Part shown: positions 38,107-49,300 of the stretch, piece after piece
How the letters are laid out: each line of letters opens with the position of its first letter
Position numbering within the stretch: the stretch's first letter is position 1
Virus record (IMG/VR): IMGVR_UViG_3300042541_000805
Coordinates: 1-64,000 of that record
Origin: a virus
DNA length: 64,000 nt
Direction: 5' to 3' (one strand)
Notes under the pieces: generated by a model
The model's database searches: none
What the model was told of the DNA's origin: nothing
The model's input: only the letters and a program-made list of their open reading frames with translations
Position numbers and translations under genes: made by a program

Positions 38107-39084
38107 TTATTTTTTTATAATCACCCTGTATTGATTTAAAGATGGTGCAACCGCAAATGTTACGGTAACAACAGCTGTAGAAGTTCTAGCAACATCAGCA
38201 TAAACTGTGTCACCTGTTGAAACCTCTGCAATCTGTACAACAACATCTAATGTATTCAATCCATGAGTTAATGCAAATGATGTAGCAGATGCGTTACCAA
38301 TTGTAACAGCGTAACCACCAACCCTTGCATCTAATAATGTTTTTAATTTTAAAGGTGTAACGATTGTTAAATCATTCGTACCTGTATTTGTTTCTGCTTG
38401 TGTAGCAAGTCTTGCAATACCAGCAACAGTTTCTGTCGCTTGAGTTACATTCGTTTGTAAGATTGTCCAATCTGTAGTTGAACTAACATTTGGATTATCA
38501 ATATTCGCAATAATAACATCCCCAACTTCTAACACAGCACCATTAACAGTTCCAGCAGATGTTACTCTCCAGTAGTCACCCTTGTTTGTTCCACCCGGTG
38601 CAACAGGGAATGTTGAAGCAGAACCTGCAGCAAAACCACCAACGAAGTAACCTAATGAAGCAACCGCAGAGTCTACATAAGTCTTAACAGCATTTTCAGT
38701 TGTTAACTTTACCGATGAGTTACCTGTAATTGAATCTGTCCAAGCAGCTGTAGCTAACTTTGCAAATGTAGTACCACCATCCTTCAAACGGATTGTGTTT
38801 GTACCGATTTCAATAGTAGAGTTATCTACTACTACCTGCAAGGTAATTGCACCTGCTGTACCACCGCCTGACATACCTGATCCCGAAGGAGTAAGTACCG
38901 CTGTGATATCACCAAACGTAGCCCATGCTGTACCATTGTAGTAGTACAAGACATCGTCTGTAGTGTTGTAATAAATTTGACCCTCAACTGGTGATGAAGG
39001 TACTGTTGAACGTGGGTCTACGACAAGGTTTATAACCGTTGTCCCTGATCCCATTTGAATGTCGGTGAGGAATTTCTGTGCCAT
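38107..39084 (-). CDS. Tail fibre/adaptor protein (325 aa)
   Basis: The N-terminus MAQKFLTDIQMGSGTTVINL is followed by GQIYYNTTDDVLYYYNGTAW, a common fibre motif, then collar-type repeats (AGIARLATQAETNTGTNDL). The end (FALTHGLNTLDVVVQIAEVS... LNQYRVIIKK) is the beta domain found at fibre tips. It may link tail and long fibres. Confidence 0.75.
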   Translation of the reverse strand: MAQKFLTDIQMGSGTTVINLVVDPRSTVPSSPVEGQIYYNTTDDVLYYYNGTAWATFGDITAVLTPSGSGMSGGGTAGAITLQVVVDNSTIEIGTNTIRLKDGGTTFAKLATAAWTDSITGNSSVKLTTENAVKTYVDSAVASLGYFVGGFAAGSASTFPVAPGGTNKGDYWRVTSAGTVNGAVLEVGDVIIANIDNPNVSSTTDWTILQTNVTQATETVAGIARLATQAETNTGTNDLTIVTPLKLKTLLDARVGGYAVTIGNASATSFALTHGLNTLDVVVQIAEVSTGDTVYADVARTSTAVVTVTFAVAPSLNQYRVIIKK

Positions 39085-39085
39085 G

Positions 39086-39811
39086 TTAGTTTAAGTATGC
39101 CTCACCTTTTATTGTAGATGAGAATGTTATTGTTAATTGGTTATTTGTGTTGTATGTTATATCTCCATTTACTACATCCCCATCTAAATCTATCACCGTA
39201 ACTGAAGGTCTAAATCCTAAATTATGTGTTATTGTCCACGCAGCACTATTTGCACTTTGTATGTGTCTGTATGACTGCGGTATATCAAATGATAATACCG
39301 AACCATCGCTACTAATTAAATCTACTATGTAAGTTTCTCCCAATGTAACATTGGTGTCTACAAGCATATGATTACTAGCCTCAGTCCACTCTGCAACCCT
39401 AGCATCATTCTCAGCGATCACAATTGGATCGTCAGGGTCTAAAGCTGGAGCTGATAATCTTACGATACCATACGCCAAGTTAGTAGCCTTAGCAACGAAA
39501 CCTATAAAGATTTGGTTGATAAGCTGAGTCATTTGAGGATTATGAACCTCGTAGGTAGTAGAAAGGAAGTTAGCAGGTAGGTAGTCTAGCAATGTATTAA
39601 ACTGCTCATTAATTAACTGCTCCTGCGTTGGCACATAATCAATATTATATTGAATAGTTTTGATTAAAGCCTTTACAATTCTAACCCTACTCCACTCATA
39701 CTCTGTAATGTTCTCACCTGTGCTACTCTTTACTAAAATACTATACCAATACTGTGCAAGAACAATCCTTGCATATACTAAATATACCTGTATCTCACTT
39801 ATTGGTCGCAT
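39086..39811 (-). CDS. Tail protein with fibre-tip domain (241 aa)
   Basis: The N-terminal 110 residues are helical (RIVLAQYWYSILVKS... IQYNIDYVPTQEQL). The C-terminal 60 residues (AAWTITHNLGFRPSVTVIDL, then GDITYNTNNQLTITFS and GEAYLN) are a small beta domain seen on phage fibres and baseplates. Likely joins fibre to tail. Confidence 0.7.
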   Translation of the reverse strand: MRPISEIQVYLVYARIVLAQYWYSILVKSSTGENITEYEWSRVRIVKALIKTIQYNIDYVPTQEQLINEQFNTLLDYLPANFLSTTYEVHNPQMTQLINQIFIGFVAKATNLAYGIVRLSAPALDPDDPIVIAENDARVAEWTEASNHMLVDTNVTLGETYIVDLISSDGSVLSFDIPQSYRHIQSANSAAWTITHNLGFRPSVTVIDLDGDVVNGDITYNTNNQLTITFSSTIKGEAYLN

Positions 39812-39816
39812 CCTTA

Positions 39817-40302
39817 TTAACTACAAACACAAGTTAAACTATATACCGATGGTATTCTATTTAGAAATTCTTGGCTTATGGCTAATATATTAATAGAGGC
39901 ATAAGATACAGCACTATTCCTATAATTGTCAATCCTTTCCATCCTATTTAAAATACAATCAGAACACCCTCCATTATCTAATTTGTCATCCAATTCTGCT
40001 CCTAAACTTCTGTAGTATGCGTCTGTATTGCAAGTGGCTATATATACTATAGTGATATCGTAAAGCTCGTTTACTATCATCTTTATAGACATTGTATAGT
40101 CTTTGTCAATTAAAACTTCAAGCGTATCGCCAGTTCCGTCAACAATAGGAAAGTTAAAAACATCTACAGATGCATCAGAGTAAGTAACCTCTACAGATCT
40201 TGTAGTAGCGGTTATATCATCATAGTTCAATGACGTATCAGTAAGCGTAAATAACTCACAATTAACGGTTTGTGAACAAGAAAAGTTGATTTCAAATGCC
40301 AT
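39817..40302 (-). CDS. Tail-associated protein (161 aa)
   Basis: Beta-rich N-terminal half and helical C-terminal half, with six or more cysteines (GGCSDCIL, LTCVCS at the end). First gene of the fibre unit after a terminator and promoter. No family recognised; a structural role is inferred from position. Confidence 0.6.
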   Translation of the reverse strand: MAFEINFSCSQTVNCELFTLTDTSLNYDDITATTRSVEVTYSDASVDVFNFPIVDGTGDTLEVLIDKDYTMSIKMIVNELYDITIVYIATCNTDAYYRSLGAELDDKLDNGGCSDCILNRMERIDNYRNSAVSYASINILAISQEFLNRIPSVYSLTCVCS

Positions 40303-40324
40303 ATGATAAGGGTATTATTCATAG

Positions 40325-40332
40325 CAAATATA
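40325..40332 (-). promoter_or_regulatory. -7 box of the fibre unit
   Basis: TATATTTG on the minus strand, two bases after the terminator of the ejection gene and 22 nt before the ATG at 40302. Confidence 0.6.
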
Positions 40333-40334
40333 AC

Positions 40335-40363
40335 AAAAAAAAGGGGCTTATTACAGCCCCCTT
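40335..40363 (-). terminator. Terminator after the giant ejection gene
   Basis: On the minus strand AAGGGGGCT pairs with AGCCCCTT (one bulged G), loop 6 nt, then six T. It begins 4 bases after the stop codon of the 3052-aa gene. Confidence 0.8.
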
Positions 40364-40367
40364 AGTC

Positions 40368-43300
40368 TTAATCATCTTTGCCAAATCCATCTTCATTTGA
40401 CTTTCTTATATCCTTTCGTCTATTTTTATATTGCTCAGCCTTAATTTCATATAAGAAACCTTGTGACACTTTATTTAAGTTACCTGCAAAACGAGGGTTA
40501 TAATTTTTATTCCACAATAATACTGCAAGATTTAAAGTTTGTGTTGCCTGCATTGCTACAGCTTCCCTACCTAATTCTTTATCAAATTGCTTACCATTAG
40601 CCATATCAGATATTATATCAGCATTACTAGAAAGTATACCTCCTAGATATGATAATCCAGATATAGCTGATGCAGCTTCTACCCCTGCTACCATTCCAAT
40701 TTTATATTGGGTTGGGTATGAATTTAAAAATAAATTAGCACTTCTACCTGCTTTTATAGCAGTATTATATTTTGCCTCATTTTCTTTTTTATTTTCACTA
40801 AATTGTCCACTTTTCTTTAAGAAGAATAAACTAAGAGCTACAATAGGTCTAGCTATGTTTTGGAATCTACCTAATGACATAGTAGTAATAGCACCTAAAA
40901 AGTCTTGTGTAAATGCATCACCAGTTAGCCATTGCTCTTTAAATTGGTTATATTCCTCAACAAAATATTTAGCATCTAATAATTTTTCTTCATCTCTTTC
41001 GCCAATTGCACTCCCTATTGTTTCGATCCCAGCTGTAATAAGTCCAATAGCAATATCCATTGTAGCAATGTATATCATTTGTGATACAACAGACCTTGAA
41101 ATCCTACCCGCTAAAGCAACTGATTTATTATTTCTATTTCCATTGCCTTTATAGATATCAACCATCAATGCCTTTATAACTTCTGAATCATTATTATTAT
41201 ACCCAGTTAAGTTAAAAATTGTCCTCATCCATTTATCTTTCCTAGGTATTTTCCAACGATTAATAATAGGAATTAACGTAATGTATTCTGCTTTAGATAA
41301 AGGGTTTTTAGATATTAAGTTTTTAGCAATAAATAAATCTGCTTCGTCCCTAGCTTTAGTAAACTCTCTAATGTTATCTAGATAATATTTTTGTGGATTT
41401 TCGTTATAAGCATTTGCGTCAAATTTTGTACCTGATATTTTTTCAAAGTTTTTGATAAATAATGGTAAGTAAGTTTGAGCCACAATAAGTCTATCTGCCC
41501 AAGCTGTTTTAATAGCTTTATTCCCTTGTATCATTTGACCCTGAATACTTGCAGAAGTTTGACCTGCCGTTTTTTCTGCTTCAGACCATAAGAACTCCCC
41601 TCCAAGTTGAGTAGCAATTTCATATGCTGCTTTATCTCTATTATTTAACTCCTCTATATAATCTGCATCATAAGTGTTTGTTAATTTACCAAACTTTTCC
41701 TCAACAAATTTCATCATTATTTTAGCACCTTCTTCAGAGGTAGCTACCTTTTCTAAGTTAGATAGATAATCAGAAGGTTGTCTAATATCATTTGTAACTA
41801 ATAGCGTATTTTGAGTATTTAATAAAGTACTGATTAATTTATCACCACCCTTAGATTGTCCTACTATAAACTCAGTCTGTAGCATTAAACTTATAGAATC
41901 TCTACAAGCCGTTAAGAATCTTTGTTCACCCTCAGACTTAGATTTATTCTCCGCTAATTTTAATGCATCTATTGAGTTTTCTATAATCCCTTTTAGTGAA
42001 TACTCCATCATAACATCGTTAGAATGCATTTGTAATATTCTTTCAGGATCAATAATTCTAGGTGCTAAACCATCACCAACACGACTATAAGTAGCAGATG
42101 AATTTTTCTTTAAGTTTTGAAACGCATCAGAACCTTTGCTTATAGATTCTGCAAAATCTTTCCCTGTTATATCTTTACCTATAGCCCCTGTAGCATATTG
42201 TCTTGGTGCATAATTAATAGCAGCAAGGTATTGCTCACCTTTTTTAATTGAGTTAATCTCAGTAAAAGATTCGTAAGACTTAATAGTTTTTCTAAATACT
42301 TTTATATAATTACCTAGAACCTCATCAATCCCTCCTAATTTATTTATTACTTTTTCAACTCCTTCTGGTGTATGTAAAATTGAATTTTCATTTCCTACAG
42401 AAGGATCAAGTCTTTTAATAATATCATATGCTTTTTCATAATCTTTCATTAAGTCTTCTATTCTCTTAGTAGCATCATCACTTTTAGCATTTTTTATAAA
42501 ACTATTTTTGTTTTCAATAACATAGCCAGCATAATCTTTATATTTTGCCTTTTCTGCATTAGGTAAATTTGATATATAATCTAGTTGTTGTATTAAAATA
42601 GCTATTGCGTGTTTAACATCTTGCATAGATTTATCATATCCAACAACCTTACCTATATCTGAAGTCTTTAAAGAACCTACTACCTTGCCAAAGAAAACTC
42701 CTTTTTTAACTTTTACACTTACTTTAAGTTTATCTACTGCATTACTTATTTTTACAAATTCAGTATTATTTTTAGCTGTAATAAAATCTTTTCTCGCTAA
42801 TGCTGTACCATATGGTTGATATATATTATTGTAATATAAATTCACATCACCCATTCCTAAGAATGAATCCACATTATGCTTAGCATGAGTAGTCATGATG
42901 TTAGATAAATCAGACTTAGTTTTAGCCCCATCATATTCAGAATCCATTTTTTTAATATCTTTAGCAAAAGCAGTATCACCTTCAATAACCTTAGCTAAAT
43001 CGCTTGTAATATCATTCTTAAATAGAATGGTTGCTACTTTGTTATATGAATCATAAATCTCAGGATGTACGTAACCTTCCATTGCCTGTTCTGAATAGAA
43101 CATAAAATCAGCAATCTCTTCTATTGACATCTCATTTAATACATCTTCAGTAACGCTATTAGCAAAGGCAGATAAATCAGAACTTAATAATGTAAATGTA
43201 TCATCACTAACATCAGCATCTTCTTTAAATTGCTTAGATAATGTGTAGTCTTTTAAATCAACTGCTATATCAGTAGCATCAGATACTATAGATTCTTTAA

Positions 43301-46300
43301 ATTTAGCTATCTCTTCTCTAATAGGTTCAGATAATTCATCTTCAATACGACCTTCTACTTCTGATAATAAAATAGGATCAGCTTTAAAATCTGGTAATAT
43401 TGAATTTATTTTATTAAGTACTCTATTGTATGCTTTAATAGACCTTTTTAATGATAAATAATCATCCAAACTTTCTATCTCTTGCTCTGAATCAATAAAT
43501 TCATTAATATTATCATATGTTTTATTTAATGATTTTGTAAGGTTCTCTTTAGCGTATTTAACCTCTACTTCTGTTGCCTGATCTTTATTTATTAAGTTAA
43601 GTTCTACGAATTTATTTAAATTTTGATAAATCTCTTTTATGTTCATAAACTTACCACCATCAGCAGTTTCAGCACCCAAACTATTATAAGTTCTATCTAA
43701 CGCTTCTTTTAATGATGTTTGCTCAGCAGATAACACCTCATTTATTTTATCTACTAAACTAGCCATATTAGGCTTACTTGTTAATAGTTGTTTAGAAACA
43801 TCAATAAAGTTATCAATATCATTTTCAGATAAGTATTTTAAATTTATCGTCTTTAATCTAGCAATCAATTGGGTAGCATTACCTTTATTTTTTGTAGATA
43901 ATGCCTTTTTAATTTTTTGTGCTGTAATATATTTCTCAATAAATTCAGCTTTAGCCATTATGCTATCTACTTTATTTATAAATAAGTCTAAATTCTTTGT
44001 AGAAGAAACTTTAGCAGCTTTAGTAATAAGACCCTTTAAAATGTTTTGTTTAACAATTCCTATTTTTTTAGATTTTAAGTAATCTATAGCTGTATTAAAT
44101 ATTTCATCAGAGATTTTCATCTTAGCCTTAGATGTTTCCCTACCTTCAGCTTTACCTTGTTTATAAGATATATTTCTGTCTTTAAGGTAGTCTTCAAAAC
44201 TCATTGAAACTCTTTCTTTTTCTCCTAAGAATTTAACCTTTGCATCATCATATATTTTAGTTAATTCAGTTGGGGTATTTCTACCAAAATCTAAATTAAA
44301 TTTCTTTTTTATTTCTGCTTTAAAGTTATCTATAGATTTTATAGTTTTGTTTTTAATTCCTTCATAAGCATATTGAGTTAAGTCATTTGCTAAAGGTGAT
44401 TCTTTTATAGCCTTTCTAGATTTTTGTTCATCTGTAAGTTCTATCTTTTTTGTTTCATCCTTTATCTTTCTAAATAAAACTTCTTTCGTTTTTTTACTAG
44501 CTTTAAACGAAACTTCTTTAGCCCCTAAGATATCTTTTAATGCACCATCAATAAACTCTTCTAGCGTTAAATTTTCAACTTGTTTAGGTGTAAGGTTTTT
44601 TAAAGAGGGGAATTTTTCTTGAATATATTTATATAACCCAACTAACCATTCTTTAAATTTACTCTTTTTAGCTGCATCTGTGATAGATTCTCCTCTATTA
44701 CCAATTAATATAGCTAATGCTTCTTTTTTGGCTTTTAGAGTATCTCCATACATTTCAGTAGCATCAGAAAACTCTTTTGTTCCTTTAACTAAATCAAGTC
44801 CTTTATTAAATAAAGCAGAGTTACTATTTTCAAGTAAATCAATCCAAATGTGACCAACCTCGTGAATAGGAGTATTTAAACTACTAAACTCTGGGTTTAA
44901 ATATACGTGACCATCTTTTGTTAATCCATATACAACTTCATTTTCTTTTACAAATTTCTTAACATTTTCTGAATCTAAAACATCACCCCAAGTATTTTCA
45001 TCTGTAAAGAATTGCACTTTAGGAAAAGATAATTGTAAATACCCGATAATTTTATTTAAATCATTTGGAGATTCTCCAATAGGTTTATTCCTTAATACAA
45101 CATTGTTTAATGCAGCTGGTAGCCCAGCGGAAACCATTTCATTCCCACTAACTTTTTTACCTTTTCTTTCAGCAGTTAATAATTTATTTACAATATTTCC
45201 ATATGCAGCTGGCATTACACTAGCTAAATGTGAAGTTTCTTCCAATACGCCTAATCCTTGACCTTTTAAAGCAGCAGGATAATTAGGATGTGTTTTAATT
45301 ATAACTGGCTTATCTTCACTTATGTCTATACCAACAAAACTAATAATATGTTTATCGGGTACATTCTCTAGTGATTTATCAGCTAAATTATCTATTAAGT
45401 TACCAAGATTAATTCTTTTTATTTCTGCTTTTGGAAGATCTCCTATTAATGCTTTTGCAACATCTTTTTTAACAGTTAATTTACTTTCACTTGGTATAAG
45501 ATCTGCCTTACCACTCGTAAATCTAGATATTAATAATGGTCTAGTCCCAATGTCTAGTTCGGTTGATCTTTTTAAAAGTTCATCAAAAGATTTTACAGTC
45601 TTTAATAACTCTAATATTTTTTTATAACCCCTACTTGAAGCCATATCTGCTGGAGTAGGATCACCATTTGCTTTATTAATTCTTTTTTGTACTACACTTA
45701 ATTGGTTTTTAATATCTCCTTCAAGTAAATTAAATGCATTTACTTTATTTTCTTTAGGGATTACACCATCTGATAAGTTGTCAATTATTTGTCTTATTAC
45801 TGCTTCATTAGATGACATTGCAGATTTACCCATTTTAACAACAGCAACAGGTATATGATTTTTAGGCAATTTGCCATCTGCCCATAACTTATCAAATAAT
45901 TCTTGGTTATTATTATAAATACTTTTAGCCACATTTAATGTATCTGTAGCTGTATCTGTATCTGTATAAGCCCACGCATATCCAGTATTACCTTTTGAAT
46001 AAGGGAATAAATTACCTCCATTTAAATTATCAATTTTATTACCAGTTATTGGATTTACTACATCACCAGTTGTTAATTCATCTGATATAGTAACCATTAT
46101 TGGAATACCTTTATAATCAGCTATTGTAACAATATTTGGCTGTTTAGCTAATCCTTTTCTATTTTTGATAGATTTAATGTCTAATTTACCTTTTGATAAG
46201 GTAGACTCAGAAGGATCAACTTCTATATTAACCCCTTCTAATTTATTTATTTCATCTACAATACTTTCTGTATCTTCAATTACATATTGTTTTTTACTAA

Positions 46301-49300
46301 ATGCAACATCTTCTTTTTTAGCAATCTTTAATTTTTTACCTTGTGATTTATTAATAACATTTACAATGTCCGCAATTGTATTCTCCAAAGAAAGTATAGC
46401 AGCCTTTTTAATTTTTACCTGCTCACTAGTTAGTTTACCCTTAGCTAAATTTAATGTAGCTCTCTTTAATCTTTCTCTTTTTTGGTTTAATAAATCAAGA
46501 AATTGTTTTTTGTTTAAAGAGTTAGGATCACTTTTATATTTTACTTCAATATCACTAAGTGGTATTGGAGCTTCTACTACTTCTTGTTTCTTTTCAGCCA
46601 ACCCTTTTGGGTTTTCTTTTTCAGCAATTTTAGCTTTTTTAGCAGCTTCTTTTTCAGCAGCTTTAGCTTGTCTTTTAGCTTCTTTATCAAACTCTCTTTT
46701 TTGGATTTTATTCCACTTATCTACAAGACCTTTTTGTGCTTCTGCTTTTGTATCAAAACCATCTTCCGATAATTCTTCCCCATTTAAATCTTCAGCATTC
46801 CAAGTAACATTACCTTCCTCATCAATATTCTTGATTAAATTACCAATTGAATCCCCATCATCTGTAATTAACTCTACTGCTATTTTTGATATATATTCAT
46901 ACTCTCTCCCATTCTCACCTGTCTTATAATCATAATCATAATCTACAGCATTATCTTTTGTAAACTTCTCATGACTTACTTGTTTTTCTGTAATTGGAAT
47001 ATATTGTTCAACTTCAATAGTAGGTTCAGCAACCACTTCAGCAACAGGTTCAGCAACTTTCTCAGCAACTTCTACTACTTCTTGTTTCTTTTCGCTGCTG
47101 ACAGGGCGATTGCGATTATCTGCTTTTGGCTTCTCGGCTTCCCTTGTGCTCCCTTTTCTTTCCCCTGCTTTAGGTTGTCTTTCTTTAGTTCCTTTACGTT
47201 GAACGATACCGCCTTGCTCACCGCCTTGGGTGATTGGCTTGATGCTGATTTCAATGGCATTTTTTTCTTCTTTTAAGTTAGTTATTTCTTCTTCTGTAAG
47301 ACCATCAGGTTCTGCTAACATAGCATCAATTTCTGCAATCTTATCTTGTTGTTCTTCTGTTAATGCTAAAGGAGTAGTTACTTCTTGAGCTAAAATAGCA
47401 TTTATCTCACCTGTTTTATCTGTGAAAATAGCATTTTCTTTTTCAGTTAATTTTGATTTTTCTTTTACTTTATTAGCAATATCATTTAATCTTTTTTCTG
47501 TTACAATACCTTTGTCAACAAAATTATTATATTCTTTTTCAGAAACTACCTCTAATGGTTTACCTTTTTCTAAAGTTGATTCTAGTTTTATCCCTTTAGG
47601 TTTATTTAACTCCGCCTCTTCAAATAACATAATTCCTTTCAACGGAGAGTCAATAGGAGTTATTTTACCATCTATTTCTTTTTCTACACCATATTCTGTT
47701 TTACGATATATAATTTCTTTATTATTTTCTATAGTAAAAGCCTGATCATTATAAAAATCAATTTGTGCTTCTAAATTAACTCTCTCTAATCTATTTTCTC
47801 GTGTTGGGTTTAAATTTAATTCATCTAATTTTGATTGTGCTAAATCAATATTATCAATAATTTTTTTAATCTCTACAGGTTTTTCAATAGAAAGTTCAGA
47901 TATACTTTTGAGTTGGTTATCTCTTTCTGCTATCTGAGATTTTATATCATCAATATTAAATTGAATAGGTGCTAGTAATGCAGGATCAATTCCTTTTGCC
48001 TTTTCTTCTTCTTGAGCTAAAGCATCTTCCAATACAGTCTTTTCATTTAATATCTCTAATGCCTCACTTCTTTTTTCCTCTGAAATATTATCAGGGATTT
48101 TAAAGTTATTTGTAGCAGATAAGTTAATATATTGTAATGCCTCATCTGCTTCCTCTTGAGTTATTTGATTTGATTCAGCTTGTTTTTTAATCTCATCAAC
48201 CATAACAGGTATAGCTTCAGCTCCATTAGGTGCAGATGCTACAGACGCTAAAGTTCTTTTATCAGTTAAATCTCCTGATATTACAGAAGCAAATCCACCC
48301 ATAAATCCACCACCAATAGCTTCTTGACCTGCAGCTTTAATAACTCTGCCCATCATGCTACCCATAGAGCCATTATCAAATATTGCTTTACCTTTATATT
48401 TGTTAAGAGCCTCTTCAAGACCTATAGTAGCGGCTTCTTGTGATCCTCCTGTAAGACCTTCTATTAAAGCAGCGTCTGTAATTCTTATCCCAGACTTAAT
48501 CGCTTTTTTAGAAATGGTATTAATAACATTAGAAGCCTCTTGAGATATTAATTTAGCTGTTATTTTTTTCCCTTGTGATGCTAATCTATCAATAATTAAT
48601 CCAGTTAATTTATCACTAAAAGCATTAAATGCTTTTGATTTAGAAAACACTTTATCAAGACCGTATTTTTCAAGCATAGAATTAACACCACCTACACTAA
48701 GTGCAAACATTGATTTTTCAGTTTCAGATAAATCATTAGCAAATTTTGAGTTATTAATACTTTGAAGACCCGAATCATATCCTTGAGCAAATAGCCCAAT
48801 ACCACCGGGAATAAGCATTGCAGGAACAGATTCAGCTAAACCTCCTATAGAGCCTATAACAAAATCATCATCATATAATTTCTTTTGTTCTTTTGATTGC
48901 TCTGCTCCAATGGTTTCACCTATAATCTTACGTAGATAAGGAGTTACGCTATTTCTAATTGCAATTGCTGTTGCTTCTTTTGGAACATATGAAGGAGCTG
49001 CTTGGGTAATAAAATCTGTAGCACCTGCTACTACGCTACCTGTTCCAGTTAAAAGTTTATTATATAGATATTTACTAAATTCAGCTACACCGCCTGTTGC
49101 AGCCATTCCCATACCTTCTACGGGAGCATATTGAGAGCTAACTAAAGGTGCATTTTTAACTTGCTTTTCAGCTTTTCCACCCATACCCTGTACAGGTGCA
49201 TACATTGAACTAGCAAGTGGGGAAGGAACGGAGCCATTCGAAGACTCGAACCCAATATCTTTTTTTTTTAATCCAAATATATTATTGAAATCTTCTACAG

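Noticed and set aside
46165-47276. Long plus-strand open frames opposite the giant gene
   Set aside because: They are rich in Phe/Ser/Leu, as expected for the complement of Lys/Glu-rich coding DNA, and lack promoters.
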